Shown here: positions 42,750 through 51,142 of the stretch, piece by piece
Numbering within the stretch: position 1 is the first letter of the stretch
Layout of the letters: every line of letters starts with the position of its first letter
Source: Hyphomicrobium_A sp963745205
GTDB lineage: Bacteria; Pseudomonadota; Alphaproteobacteria; Rhizobiales; Hyphomicrobiaceae
Length of the DNA: 64,000 nucleotides
Direction of reading: 5' to 3'
Assembly (NCBI GenBank): GCA_963745205.1
Contig: CAVUWX010000020.1
Coordinates: 1-64,000 of the forward strand
Program-made: the position numbers and the translations under genes
Notes under the pieces: model-generated
Databases searched by the model: none
Told to the model about the DNA's origin: nothing
What the model saw: the letters and a program-made list of their open reading frames with translations, nothing else

Positions 42750-43856
42750 ATGCAGCGTCCGCGCCTAAACCCGCTCGTCGAGTTCCTGCCCGCGTTCGTG
42801 CCGTTTGTCGGACCGGAGGCGCAGGAACGCGCGCGGGGACGGCCGTTCGCCGCGCGGCTTGGCGCCAACGAGAGTGTGTTCGGGCCCTCGCCCAAGGCCG
42901 TCGCCGCGATGGAAGCCGCGGCCTCCGGCAATTGGATGTACGCGGACCCCGAAAGCTACGAGCTGCGTTGTGCCATTGCGCAGTTCCATGGGGTCGGCAT
43001 TGACAACGTCGTCATCGGCGAAGGCATCGACGGGCTGTTGGGGCTGACGGTGAAGCTCGCGGCGGAGCCGGGTTCGGTGATCGTCAGCTCGGACGGCACC
43101 TACCCTACCTTCAACTTTCACGTCGCCGCCGGCGGTGGACGTCTCGTGCGCGTGCCCTACCGCGACGACCGCCAGGATCTCGAGGCGCTGCTCGCCGCGG
43201 CCGTGCGCGAGGACGCACACATCCTCTACGTCGCCACGCCCGACAACCCGATGGGATCGATGGCGCCGAGCGCCGAGTTGAAGCAGCTCATCGCGCGACT
43301 GCCGGATGGGGTGCTGTTGTGCCTCGATGAAGCCTATTGCGATACGGCGCCGCCCAAGGACGTGCTGCCGATCGACGTCACGAACCCGCAGGTGCTGCGG
43401 CTGCGCACCTTCTCAAAGGCATACGGTCTCGCCGGCGCGCGCATCGGCTATGCGCTGGGCGAGGCGGCGCTGATCCGCCAGTTCGAAAAAATCCGCAACC
43501 ACTACGGCATCAACCGCGTGGGCCAGATCGGCGCACTCGCGGCGATCGAGGATCAGGCCTACCTTGCCGAGGTCGTACGCCAGATCGCTCGCGCCCGCGC
43601 GCGGATCGGGAGGATCGCATTCGACCAAGGTCTCGCGCCGCTCATTTCGGGGGCTAACTTCGTGACCATCGATTGCGGCGGCGACGGCACCTTCGCCAAG
43701 CGCGTTCTCGACGGGCTCATTGCGCGCGACGTGTTCGTGCGCATGCCGAGCGTCGCGCCGCTCAACCGCTGCATAAGGGTGAGCTGCGGGCGCGATGAGG
43801 ACTTGGCCGTATTCGCCGCGGCGCTCCCCATCGCACTGGCCGAGGCGCGCGCCTAG
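42750..43856 (+). CDS. Histidinol-phosphate aminotransferase-like PLP enzyme
   Basis: 368 residues of class I/II aminotransferase fold. The PLP Schiff-base Lys is in RTFSKAYGLAGARIGYA, the phosphate-binding segment is GEGIDGLL, and the pyridine-contact Asp is in LCLDEAYCDTAPP. The HisC subgroup is favoured by ARLGANESVFGPSP and YADPESYELRCAIAQFHGV. It could act in histidine synthesis or on aromatic amino acids. No other his gene is nearby. Confidence 0.85.
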   Translation: MQRPRLNPLVEFLPAFVPFVGPEAQERARGRPFAARLGANESVFGPSPKAVAAMEAAASGNWMYADPESYELRCAIAQFHGVGIDNVVIGEGIDGLLGLTVKLAAEPGSVIVSSDGTYPTFNFHVAAGGGRLVRVPYRDDRQDLEALLAAAVREDAHILYVATPDNPMGSMAPSAELKQLIARLPDGVLLCLDEAYCDTAPPKDVLPIDVTNPQVLRLRTFSKAYGLAGARIGYALGEAALIRQFEKIRNHYGINRVGQIGALAAIEDQAYLAEVVRQIARARARIGRIAFDQGLAPLISGANFVTIDCGGDGTFAKRVLDGLIARDVFVRMPSVAPLNRCIRVSCGRDEDLAVFAAALPIALAEARA

Positions 43857-43960
43857 CAGATTCTACCGCCGATCGATCGAACGTGGGCGCACGTATTTCC
43901 CTGACGTTAAGCCTCGCTCGTCAAGATCGCGGCTCCGCCGTTTACGCGAGCCCGCACCCC

Positions 43961-44206
43961 ATGCCGAACGCGCTTCTCGACTACTCGTCCTGGTCGTATC
44001 AGGCGATCTTCGTCCTGATCGTCCTCTACCTCGTCGCCGGACTGGTGAACCCGGCCTGGGTGGGGGCCGGCTCGCGCCGCACCATCGCCATCGTATCGGT
44101 GGTCGGGATGCTGCTTGCATCGACGGCCTTCTACATTGCCGTACGCCCGCTCGATGGCGCGGGTGTCCAGGGCACCGGCAGGGAAGCCACAACTAAACAG
44201 CCCTGA
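43961..44206 (+). CDS. Small membrane protein
   Basis: 81 residues from ATG 43961: MPNALLDYSSWSYQAIFVLI begins the first helix and AIVSVVGMLLASTAFYIAV forms the second, followed by a polar tail. No recognised family. It stands alone between the aminotransferase and another tiny membrane protein. Confidence 0.5.
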   Translation: MPNALLDYSSWSYQAIFVLIVLYLVAGLVNPAWVGAGSRRTIAIVSVVGMLLASTAFYIAVRPLDGAGVQGTGREATTKQP

Positions 44207-44467
44207 TCGGGGATCTTCGAGCAAGGCTTGACTGCTCCGGGGCGTGGGCGACAAAGCGCCGCTCGGTGGTGCTCCGCTCGATTCCGAGAATCGTGCTTGC
44301 GGGAGTGGGTTTCGTCGGCGTCATCGGCTATACGCTTTCATTGCCGGACCGCCCGCACGCCTTCGATAGCTACCTCAAGGACTTCGGCAAGCGGGCGAGG
44401 CACCGGCACAGGGGCAATAATGGCACTTGGCGTGCCGAAGATCATCGGGACGGGATCGGAGAGAACA

Positions 44468-44653
44468 ATGCGTGGAACATTCGGCATACTGCTCGGCTTC
44501 ATCATCATCGTTGTCGGCCTCGCGGGCCTCGGCGAGGGACTGATGCAGATGATGACGCACGCGGACCCGCACTCCAGCATGAAAGCCGCCGGTGGTCTCG
44601 GCGCCTTCGTGCTTGCCTCCGTCTTTATGATGATCCTGGCGACGCGCGCCTGA
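44468..44653 (+). CDS. Small membrane protein with His/Met loop
   Basis: 61 residues from ATG 44468 (GGAGAG upstream). Two transmembrane helices (TFGILLGFIIIVVGLAGLG and GLGAFVLASVFMMILATRA) flank a loop QMMTHADPHSSM with His and Met residues that could contact metal. Family unknown. Confidence 0.5.
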   Translation: MRGTFGILLGFIIIVVGLAGLGEGLMQMMTHADPHSSMKAAGGLGAFVLASVFMMILATRA

Positions 44654-44673
44654 ACGCGACGTTGCCGCGGGGT

Positions 44674-45459
44674 TCAGGGCCAGCGGTGCAGCGCACCCGG
44701 CTTGAACGTCCATTCGGGCGTCACGAGGTCGCCGGCGAATGCTGCCGGATACCAAGGCGAGCCTTCGGGCGACGCCGGATTCTTCAGGACGTGCATCTCC
44801 TGCGCAGGCATGTAGCTCTGGATCAGTAGGAAGCGCCTCTCCCCCGTCTGCGCGTTCCAGACCATGTCGGCGACGAGCACGGCGTGCCCGGGGAAGCCGC
44901 CTTTGACGAACACGTCGCCGATTTGAATGTCGCCGAGCGGCACCGGCTTCAGCTCGTGCTCGAGCGAGTAGGTGCCGGCGTAGGCGAACACAAGGTCCAT
45001 GTATTTGCGGAACGCAGCGTGGTCGGATTTGCCGCGCGAGGAGAAGGCGCGGCGCTTGCCGTCGGTGTCGTTGAAGGCGATCGGGCGCCCCGCGGCGAAC
45101 AGCCACTCGCCGCGCAGGCGTATGATCGCATCAGCGCATTGCTGGAGGTCTCTGCTGCCGACGTCGATGTCGATGACGGCAGCGTGCACGTCCTGGCGCC
45201 ACTTGGGTGCGCCCGTATAAGTGAGCACTGGCGATCCGGGCGGCTTTAGAGGTAGCCCGCGCAGCCAAGCGGCCCAGCTATCGGCCGCAGCGGCGACGCG
45301 CGCAAAACCCGCCGGCGGTGCGAAGCGCTGTTCGAGCGTGCCGGATGTGGCAGCATCGGCCGGCGAACGCCAGGCATAGCCGGGGGCGGCGGTTGCGGCC
45401 GAGGGTACGCCGGCGCACAGCAGCGCTATCAGGGCGGCGCGAATGAGCGTGATGCGCAT
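44674..45459 (-). CDS. DUF4846 family secreted protein
   Basis: 261 residues from ATG 45459 (MRITLIRAALIALLCAGVPSAA); GTG 45489 would add 10. DUF4846 motifs are LEQRFAPPAGFARV, WAAWLRGLPLKPPGSPVLTYTG, CADAIIRLRGEWL, DIQIGDVFVKGGFPGHAVLVADM and LLIQSYMPAQEMHVLKNP. The GHAVLVADM segment resembles a papain-like or CHAP-type His loop, and catalytic function has been suspected for the family but is not established here. Confidence 0.85.
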   Translation of the reverse strand: MRITLIRAALIALLCAGVPSAATAAPGYAWRSPADAATSGTLEQRFAPPAGFARVAAAADSWAAWLRGLPLKPPGSPVLTYTGAPKWRQDVHAAVIDIDVGSRDLQQCADAIIRLRGEWLFAAGRPIAFNDTDGKRRAFSSRGKSDHAAFRKYMDLVFAYAGTYSLEHELKPVPLGDIQIGDVFVKGGFPGHAVLVADMVWNAQTGERRFLLIQSYMPAQEMHVLKNPASPEGSPWYPAAFAGDLVTPEWTFKPGALHRWP

Positions 45460-45512
45460 GCGCCAAAGATTGCGCAAGCGATGTGTCACACTGAGGGCGC
45501 CGTCGTGCGGCG

Positions 45513-46431
45513 TTACTGGAACGAGAACGCCTTATTTTGCCAGGGCGTCTCGTACATCTTCGCCGCCCATCCCGGGATCTGGGCGTACTTGTTCGGCGAA
45601 TAAAGCTTCGGAGCGGACGGCGCGGCGTTACGCGTTGCGGGCGTGTGCGCCTTGGCGCGGCGCTGTTTGATGGAAGCGCGTTTGCGCGGGGCGCTTGCAC
45701 GCGGAGCAGGCTCCTCGGCCTCGACGCCGGTGTTGTCCTTGGGAGGAAGCGTTGTGGGCCCCCGGCGGCAGCGGCGTCTCGGGCTCGCTCTCGACGGTAG
45801 CTGCGGCTATCTCGGTCTCTGGCGGTCCCTGGTCGGAGAGCTCCTCGATCGTGTCAGGAAGCTTCGCCGCTTGTGGGGCTGGCTCAGCGGCGGCCGCAGC
45901 GGGCGCACTGTCGGGGTAGGGCGCAGGGCCGATGGCACCCGTTGAAGTCGGAGAGGCGCTGTCCTCGGGTTCTGCGAGGGCGAGCGTGGAGAGAGCCGGC
46001 GGCTCGCCGCGATCGCCCTGTGCCGTCCCGTCGGATTGCGTGAGTGGCGCCGTCTCGCGCGCGGCGACGTCGCCAGGGAGTTCGCGCGTGTAGTTCAAGC
46101 GCGACAGGATCCGCTGGGCGTCGAGCTGGGCGCCCGAATGCGCCGGATCGCAAGAAGGGCAGGTCGCCGGGCCGGCAAGAACGGCGAGGCCGAGACCGCC
46201 CGCGAACAGCGCGGTGAGGAACCCGCGCATGCGCATCGGCTTGCCCGTCAAGGGGGCGAGCGCGGCAGCGCGGGTGGGGCGCGGGCGGTCGCTGCGGACG
46301 CCGAGCACGCGATAGCCGCCGGCCGCAATCGGCGGCGGGGCCGCAGCCCGAAGGCTCGCGATATCGTCCATGATCTTCAAGAGGCCGGCGGTGGACTCGA
46401 CCGTTGCGGCCTTCGATGCGACGTCGCGCAT
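45513..46431 (-). pseudogene. Membrane-anchored Pro/Ala-rich protein, frameshifted at 45741-45743
   Basis: From ATG 46431 (MRDVASKAATVESTAGLLKI) the frame runs through a single membrane helix (MRGFLTALFAGGLGLAVLAG), CPSCDPAHSG and a long acidic Pro/Ala region to PPGAHNASS. In the annotated frame it then becomes implausible and Arg/Gln-rich (QGQHRRRGRGACSACKRPAQ). Removing one G from GGG at 45741-45743 instead gives KDNTGVEAEEPAPR and a convincing end, YSPNKYAQIPGWAAKMYETP to the TAA at 45513. The intended protein is about 305 residues; family unknown. Confidence 0.6.
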
Positions 46432-46665
46432 GGTGGCTCCCGGATCACGTCTTCCCGGGCTTCGGGAAGGCTGGAGCGGATTTGCGCATTTCACTTGAGA
46501 CCCTGTGTGGCAACGAACTGCGGGCCACTCTGAAGCGACAAGCGCACAACCTTGAAAGAAGGGGAAAATTATCCCTCCAACATTGAGACGGTGCCACGCT
46601 CATGGTGAATTTTCTATCAATTCTTGAAGCCACACCGGCTGGTCGGGAGCGGGGGCAAACGAAGA

Positions 46666-46693
46666 GGCCCGGAGCGGCGCTGCCGTCCGGGCC
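46666..46693. other. GC-rich hairpin (possible terminator or RNA structure)
   Basis: Arms GGCCCGGA (46666-46673) and TCCGGGCC (46686-46693) enclose a 12-nt loop. No gene ends nearby on the plus strand, and the minus-strand gene starts 235 bp away, so it is not an ordinary terminator. Confidence 0.45.
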
Positions 46694-46941
46694 GGGTTTG
46701 ATGGCTTTCCGCTGAAAGCCTGCCCGCATGCGGGCTCATCGATAAGCCGCGGCGCTTGAAGGCCGCGGGCACTTCCTGTTTTTGGACTGTCTTTGGACGT
46801 TTGGGTTCTGCCGCGGCTGTTGCAACCGTCAGGCTGCGCTAGCGCGGCTTGGTCTGGCCCGGAGGCGACATTTTCTTAGACCTCCTTTGCAAAGGTTCAT
46901 ACAACCTGCGCCCGCTCATACCAGGTGTCAATCGACGCGCG

Positions 46942-47013
46942 TGCATGATCATTTGCATGGCAGCGCATGACGATATGCACGAAGGCCATGACCGTTTGCA
47001 GCTCTCGTGCATG
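46942..47013. repeat. Helically phased TGCATG-like motif array
   Basis: Hexamers resembling TGCATG start at 46942, 46954, 46964 (CGCATG), 46976 (TGCACG), 46985 (GCCATG), 46997 (TGCAGC) and 47008, with steps of 9 to 12 bp. Three copies are exact. The period of one DNA turn suggests a multi-site operator upstream of the gene at 47092. Confidence 0.4.
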
Positions 47014-47091
47014 GTTAACGGATTGTTGAAAGGGGAAAGCTAGGTTCGGGACGAAAGCGACGCGACCCGGGCGACGTTCAAGGTACGACAG

Positions 47092-47391
47092 ATGCGAGCT
47101 GTCTTCGGCTTCTTTTCGATGCTGGCGCTCGGACTGATGATGGCCGCCGTCATCGTGGTGGGTGCCACGGACACGACCAACGGCCCCATCCGGCTTCCCG
47201 TGACGGGTGTCTACCTCGACTACGCCTCGGTGGTGATCGGTCTCGCCATGGGGATCGTGATCGTCGTCCTCGGCCAGATCCGCTGGTCGGACCTGCCGCG
47301 CCGCGCCGCGCAGCTTATCGCCGCGCACTGGCGCAAGCTGCGCCTCTTCGCCTGGGCTGCACTGTTCGTCGCCGTGCTTGTCTACTTCTGA
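47092..47391 (+). CDS. Small three-helix membrane protein
   Basis: 99 residues: helices in FFSMLALGLMMAAVIVVG, YASVVIGLAMGIVIVVLG and LRLFAWAALFVAVLVYF, with a basic loop RWSDLPRRAAQLIAAHWRK. No family recognised. It is convergent with glnA, sharing a terminator, and is preceded by the phased repeat array. Confidence 0.6.
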   Translation: MRAVFGFFSMLALGLMMAAVIVVGATDTTNGPIRLPVTGVYLDYASVVIGLAMGIVIVVLGQIRWSDLPRRAAQLIAAHWRKLRLFAWAALFVAVLVYF

Positions 47392-47399
47392 AATGCGAC

Positions 47400-47421
47400 G
47401 GCCCGGGAGCGATCCCGGGCC
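47400..47421. terminator. Bidirectional terminator between the membrane protein and glnA
   Basis: A perfect 9-bp stem GGCCCGGGA/TCCCGGGCC with a GCGA loop sits 9 bp after one stop and 31 bp before the convergent glnA stop. It has no long T-run, so part of its strength may depend on Rho or on the stem alone. Confidence 0.65.
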
Positions 47422-47452
47422 GCAATCGTCTCCAAGCGAAGCCGGACGCGGC

Positions 47453-48862
47453 TTAGACCGAGTAGTACATGTCGTACTCGATCGGATGCGGCGCCATCTC
47501 GTAGCGCATGTTCTCGGCCATGCGCAGCTCGATGTAGGCGTCGATCATGTCGTCGGTCATCACGCCGCCCATCTTGAGGAAGGCGCGGTCCTTGTCGAGG
47601 TTGTCGAGCGCCTCGCGCAAGGATCCGCAAACGGTCGGAATCTTCTCGAGCTCGGCCGGCGGCAGGTCGTAGAGGTTCTTGTCGATGGCATTGCCGGGGT
47701 TCAGCTTGTTGGTGACGCCGTCGAGCCCGGCCATGAGCATGGCCGCGAAGCCCAGATACGGGTTCGCCGCCGGATCGGGGAAGCGCACCTCGACGCGCTT
47801 TGCCTTCGGATTGGTCGCATGCGGGATGCGGCACGATGCGGAGCGGTTGCGCGCCGAGTAGGCGAGCAGCACAGGCGCTTCGTAGCCGGGGACCAGCCGC
47901 TTGTAGGAGTTCGTCGTCGGATTGGTGAAGGCGTTGATCGCCTTGGCGTGCTTGAGGATGCCAGCGATGTAGCTGAGGCAGGTGTCGGAGAGGTCCGCGT
48001 ATTTGTTGCCCGCAAACACCGGCGTAGAGCCGTTCCAGATCGACTGGTGCACGTGCATGCCCGAGCCGTTGTCGCCGAAGATCGGCTTCGGCATGAAACA
48101 CGCGGTCTTGCCGTATGCCTGCGAGACCATGTGCACGACGTACTTATAGATCTGCATGTGGTCAGCGATCGTGACCATAGGCGCGAACTTGATGCCGAGT
48201 TCGTGCTGGGCGGAGGCCACCTCGTGGTGATGCTTCTCGACCTCGACACCCATCTCCGTCATGACCGAGAGCATCTCGGAGCGGATGTCCTGGCAGCTGT
48301 CGACCGGGGGCACGGGGAAGTAGCCGCCCTTGGTGCGCGGACGGTGGCCGAGGTTGCCCATCTCGTATTCGGTGCCGCTGTTGGACGGGAACTCGGCCGA
48401 GTCGACCTTGAAACCGCAGTTGGTCGGGTCGACGTTGAAGCGCACGTCGTCGAAGATGAAAAACTCGGCTTCCGGGCCGAAGAAGACCTTGTCGCCCACG
48501 CCGGTCGACTTCATGTAGGCTTCGGCCTTCTTGGCGATGCCGCGCGGGTCGCGCTCGTAGTACTGGCCCGTGGTCGGCTCCCGCACGTCGCAGAACAGTG
48601 CAACCGTCGACTGCGCGAAGAATGGATCGAGATGGGCAGTGCCAGGATCCGGCATCAACAGCATGTCGGAGGACTCGATCCCCTTCCAGCCTGCAATCGA
48701 GGAGCCGTCGAACGCGTATCCGTCCGTGAACACTCCCTCGTCGATGCAGTTCGATTGCGCCGTGACGTGCTGCATCTTTCCCTTAGTGTCCGTGAACCTG
48801 AGGTCCACGAACTTGACGTCCTTGTCCTTGATCATTTTCAGGACATCGCTAGCGTTCTTCAT
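47453..48862 (-). CDS. glnA: Type I glutamine synthetase
   Basis: 469 residues, the normal GSI length, from ATG 48862 (GGGGAG upstream). It makes glutamine from glutamate, ammonia and ATP as a cytoplasmic dodecamer. Motifs are FDGSSIAGWKGIESSD, the metal-binding EAEFFIFDD, GDNGSGMHVHQSIW and NPTTNSYKRLVPGYEAP. The adenylylation loop KNLYDLPPAE is intact, so activity should be controlled by GlnE. glnB lies directly upstream on the same strand, giving the usual alphaproteobacterial glnBA operon. Confidence 0.98.
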   Translation of the reverse strand: MKNASDVLKMIKDKDVKFVDLRFTDTKGKMQHVTAQSNCIDEGVFTDGYAFDGSSIAGWKGIESSDMLLMPDPGTAHLDPFFAQSTVALFCDVREPTTGQYYERDPRGIAKKAEAYMKSTGVGDKVFFGPEAEFFIFDDVRFNVDPTNCGFKVDSAEFPSNSGTEYEMGNLGHRPRTKGGYFPVPPVDSCQDIRSEMLSVMTEMGVEVEKHHHEVASAQHELGIKFAPMVTIADHMQIYKYVVHMVSQAYGKTACFMPKPIFGDNGSGMHVHQSIWNGSTPVFAGNKYADLSDTCLSYIAGILKHAKAINAFTNPTTNSYKRLVPGYEAPVLLAYSARNRSASCRIPHATNPKAKRVEVRFPDPAANPYLGFAAMLMAGLDGVTNKLNPGNAIDKNLYDLPPAELEKIPTVCGSLREALDNLDKDRAFLKMGGVMTDDMIDAYIELRMAENMRYEMAPHPIEYDMYYSV

Positions 48863-48941
48863 GAGAACTCCCCTGTTACCTACCCCGCACCGGGCTGCCT
48901 GCAGACCGCGGCAAGCCTCTATCGCGGAAAGCGGTTCAAAG

Positions 48942-49280
48942 CTAGATGGCGCTTGCACCCGTTTCGCCGGTGCGAATGCGGATCGCGTTATCTATTCCAG
49001 AAATGAATATCTTGCCGTCACCGATGCGGCCGGTCTTGGCGGCCTTCTGGATGGCGTCGACGGCCTTGTCCAGCATCTCGTCCGCAAGCACGACCTCGAT
49101 CTTCACCTTGGGCAGAAAATCGACGACGTACTCCGCGCCCCGATAGAGCTCGGTGTGACCCTTTTGGCGGCCGAAGCCCTTCGCCTCGAGGACGGTGATG
49201 CCTTGCAAGCCGATCTCCTGCAGGGCTTCCTTCACCTCGTCGAGCTTGAATGGCTTGATGATGGCCTCGATCTTCTTCAT
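48942..49280 (-). CDS. glnB: Nitrogen regulatory protein PII
   Basis: 112 residues from ATG 49280. PII is a trimeric sensor of 2-oxoglutarate, ATP/ADP and, by uridylylation, glutamine. The start MKKIEAIIKPFKLDEVKEAL and the T-loop RQKGHTELYRGAEY with uridylylation Tyr51 are intact, as are GDGKIF and the C-terminal IRTGETGASAI typical of GlnB. It precedes glnA by 79 bp and has a sigma54-type promoter upstream. Confidence 0.97.
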   Translation of the reverse strand: MKKIEAIIKPFKLDEVKEALQEIGLQGITVLEAKGFGRQKGHTELYRGAEYVVDFLPKVKIEVVLADEMLDKAVDAIQKAAKTGRIGDGKIFISGIDNAIRIRTGETGASAI

Positions 49281-49345
49281 GACCCCTTGGTCCCTCCGAT
49301 TTTCTGTCGTTCTGCAAGGGCGGATTGTCCGGACGGGCAATGGGT

Positions 49346-49363
49346 TAGCATGGCCCATGCCAA
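49346..49363 (-). promoter_or_regulatory. Sigma54 (-24/-12) promoter of glnBA
   Basis: On the minus strand TTGGCATGGGCCATGCTA has the invariant GG and GC exactly 10 bp apart and lies 66 bp upstream of glnB, giving a start near 49336. A TTGCACAAATTGCA dyad at 49466-49479 about 120 bp further upstream could be an NtrC enhancer site. NtrC/sigma54 control of glnBA is established in related bacteria. Confidence 0.65.
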
Positions 49364-49537
49364 CTGCTGCCGGGAAATAATCAATCGTGAATCCAAGATC
49401 TTGCTTCGATCCCCGGCACCCATTGCCTTTCCGACGTGGCTGCTAATGCTCAAGTTTCACGCATATTGCACAAATTGCAGGCGCATGGAATGGAGCGCTG
49501 CCCAATTCGCAGACGCTTTGAGAATCCGGGAGCGCGG

Positions 49538-51037
49538 ATGACGGGGCTCGAGCTGCTGACGAGCGAGCAGATGGGGCGCGCCGACCGCTTGGCGGTCGCC
49601 GGCGGCGTTGCCAGCCTCACGCTGATGGAGAACGCCGGGCACGCGGTGGCGGACGCGGCGGCACAGATGGCCCCGGCGGGCGCGGGTGTGGCGGTCCTTT
49701 GCGGCCCTGGCAACAACGGCGGCGATGGTTTCGTCGCCGCCCGCCACCTACGCGATCGCGGCTACGATGTCCGCCTTGCGCTGCTCGGCGACCGCGCCGC
49801 CCTCAAGGGTGATGCGGCAGCCATGGCGCAGCGCTATGCGGGCACCATCGCGCCGCTCTCGACCTTCGCCCTCGACGGCGCGCAGCTCATCGTGGACGCG
49901 CTGTTCGGAGCCGGGCTGACGCGTCCCCTGGACGGTGCCGCGGCGATGGCCGTCGAGGCGATGAATGCCTCGGGGCGCCCCATCGTTGCCGTCGATGTTC
50001 CGAGCGGGCTCGACGGCACGACGGGTGCGGCGACGGGGCCGGTCGTGCAGGCGCAGAGTACAGTCACCTTCTTTCGCCGCAAGCCTGGCCACCTGCTGCT
50101 GCCGGGACGCATGTATTGCGGCCCCGTTCGGGTCGCCGACATCGGCATCCCGGACGGGGTGCTGAGCGAGATCGATCCGCGCACCTGGGCCGACGCTGCG
50201 GGGCTGTGGCTGTCCACGTATCCACGTCCGCGCCTTGCGGGCCACAAGTATGACCGCGGCCACGCGCTTGTCGTGTCGGGCTCGCTCGCACACACGGGTG
50301 CGGCGCGCATGGGCGCGCGCGGAGCGCTGCGCATCGGCGCCGGGCTCGTCACCGTCGCAAGCCCGCCGGATGCGCTCGTCGTCAACGCCGCGCACTTGAC
50401 CGCGATCATGCTCATGCCCTTCGAGGGAGCGAACGGGCTGGCGCAGATCCTTTCAGACCGGCGCAAGAACGCCGTGCTGCTCGGCCCCGCGCTGGGCGTC
50501 GGCGCGCCGACGCGCGAGCTCGTGATGGCGGCGCTCGGCTCCGGCGCAGCCCTGGTTCTCGATGCGGATGCGTTGACCTCGTTTCAGGGCGACGTCACGG
50601 CCCTGGCTCGCGCCATTGCCGCGACGCCCTCGCGCCCGGTCGTGCTCACGCCGCACGAGGGCGAGTTCCGCCGTCTTTTCCCGGCGATCGGCGAAGGCAG
50701 CAAGCTCGACCGTGCGCGCTCCGCGGCACGCGAGAGCGGCGCCGTCGTCGTGCTGAAGGGCGCCGACACCGTCGTTGCCGCCCCCGACGGCCGCGCCGCC
50801 ATCAACGAGAATTCGCCGCGTTGGCTCGCCACGGCCGGCGCCGGCGACGTACTTGGCGGCTTCGTCGCCGGATTGCTCGCCCAGGGAATGCCGGCGTTCG
50901 ACGCCGGCTGCGCCGCTGTCTGGCTGCACGGGGAGGCTGCGTCCGAGTTCGGCCCCGGTCTGATCGCCGAGGATCTTCCCGAGCGGCTCCCCGCGGTTCT
51001 TGCCAAGCTTCAGTTTGGCCGGGCGGAAAATGCGTGA
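49538..51037 (+). CDS. nnr: Bifunctional NAD(P)H-hydrate epimerase/dehydratase
   Basis: 499 residues from ATG 49538 (GGGAG upstream). It repairs hydrated NAD(P)H. The N-terminal YjeF-N epimerase (about 1-215) has MENAGHAVAD, LCGPGNNGGDGFVAARHL and VDVPSGLDGTTG. The C-terminal ADP-dependent dehydratase (about 225-495) has GHALVVSGS, VVLTPHEGEFRRLF and TAGAGDVLGGFVAGLLAQG. Divergent from glnB; their promoters share about 250 bp. Confidence 0.95.
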   Translation: MTGLELLTSEQMGRADRLAVAGGVASLTLMENAGHAVADAAAQMAPAGAGVAVLCGPGNNGGDGFVAARHLRDRGYDVRLALLGDRAALKGDAAAMAQRYAGTIAPLSTFALDGAQLIVDALFGAGLTRPLDGAAAMAVEAMNASGRPIVAVDVPSGLDGTTGAATGPVVQAQSTVTFFRRKPGHLLLPGRMYCGPVRVADIGIPDGVLSEIDPRTWADAAGLWLSTYPRPRLAGHKYDRGHALVVSGSLAHTGAARMGARGALRIGAGLVTVASPPDALVVNAAHLTAIMLMPFEGANGLAQILSDRRKNAVLLGPALGVGAPTRELVMAALGSGAALVLDADALTSFQGDVTALARAIAATPSRPVVLTPHEGEFRRLFPAIGEGSKLDRARSAARESGAVVVLKGADTVVAAPDGRAAINENSPRWLATAGAGDVLGGFVAGLLAQGMPAFDAGCAAVWLHGEAASEFGPGLIAEDLPERLPAVLAKLQFGRAENA

Positions 51038-51142
51038 ATTGGGCTTCCGGCTGAGATCGACTGAGCGCCACAATCGGCGTTTAATGCCCTATGCTGGATT
51101 CGGGGATCACCAAGGGGCCGTCGGCGTGACGCGCGAGAGACG

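Larger units (their letters stand above)
46432..47091. other. 660-bp non-coding stretch rich in hairpins and repeats
   Basis: No convincing gene on either strand. It contains three consecutive hairpins: GGCCCGGA/TCCGGGCC (46666-46693), GGCTTTC/GAAAGCC just after 46700 and GCCCGC/GCGGGC near 46730. There is also a run of phased TGCATG-like motifs at 46942-47013. On the minus strand AAAGGAGGTC precedes a ten-codon frame starting MSPPGQTKPR. It may be a structured RNA or a long leader. Confidence 0.4.

Noticed and set aside
46849..47043. Plus-strand Cys/His/Met-rich peptide (MIICMAAHDDMHEGHD)
   Set aside because: Overlaps the phased repeat array, lacks a ribosome binding site, and its residues follow from the TGCATG repeats.
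47378..49006. 542-codon plus-strand frame opposite glnA and glnB
   Set aside because: Antisense shadow; it has no domain and contradicts two certain genes.
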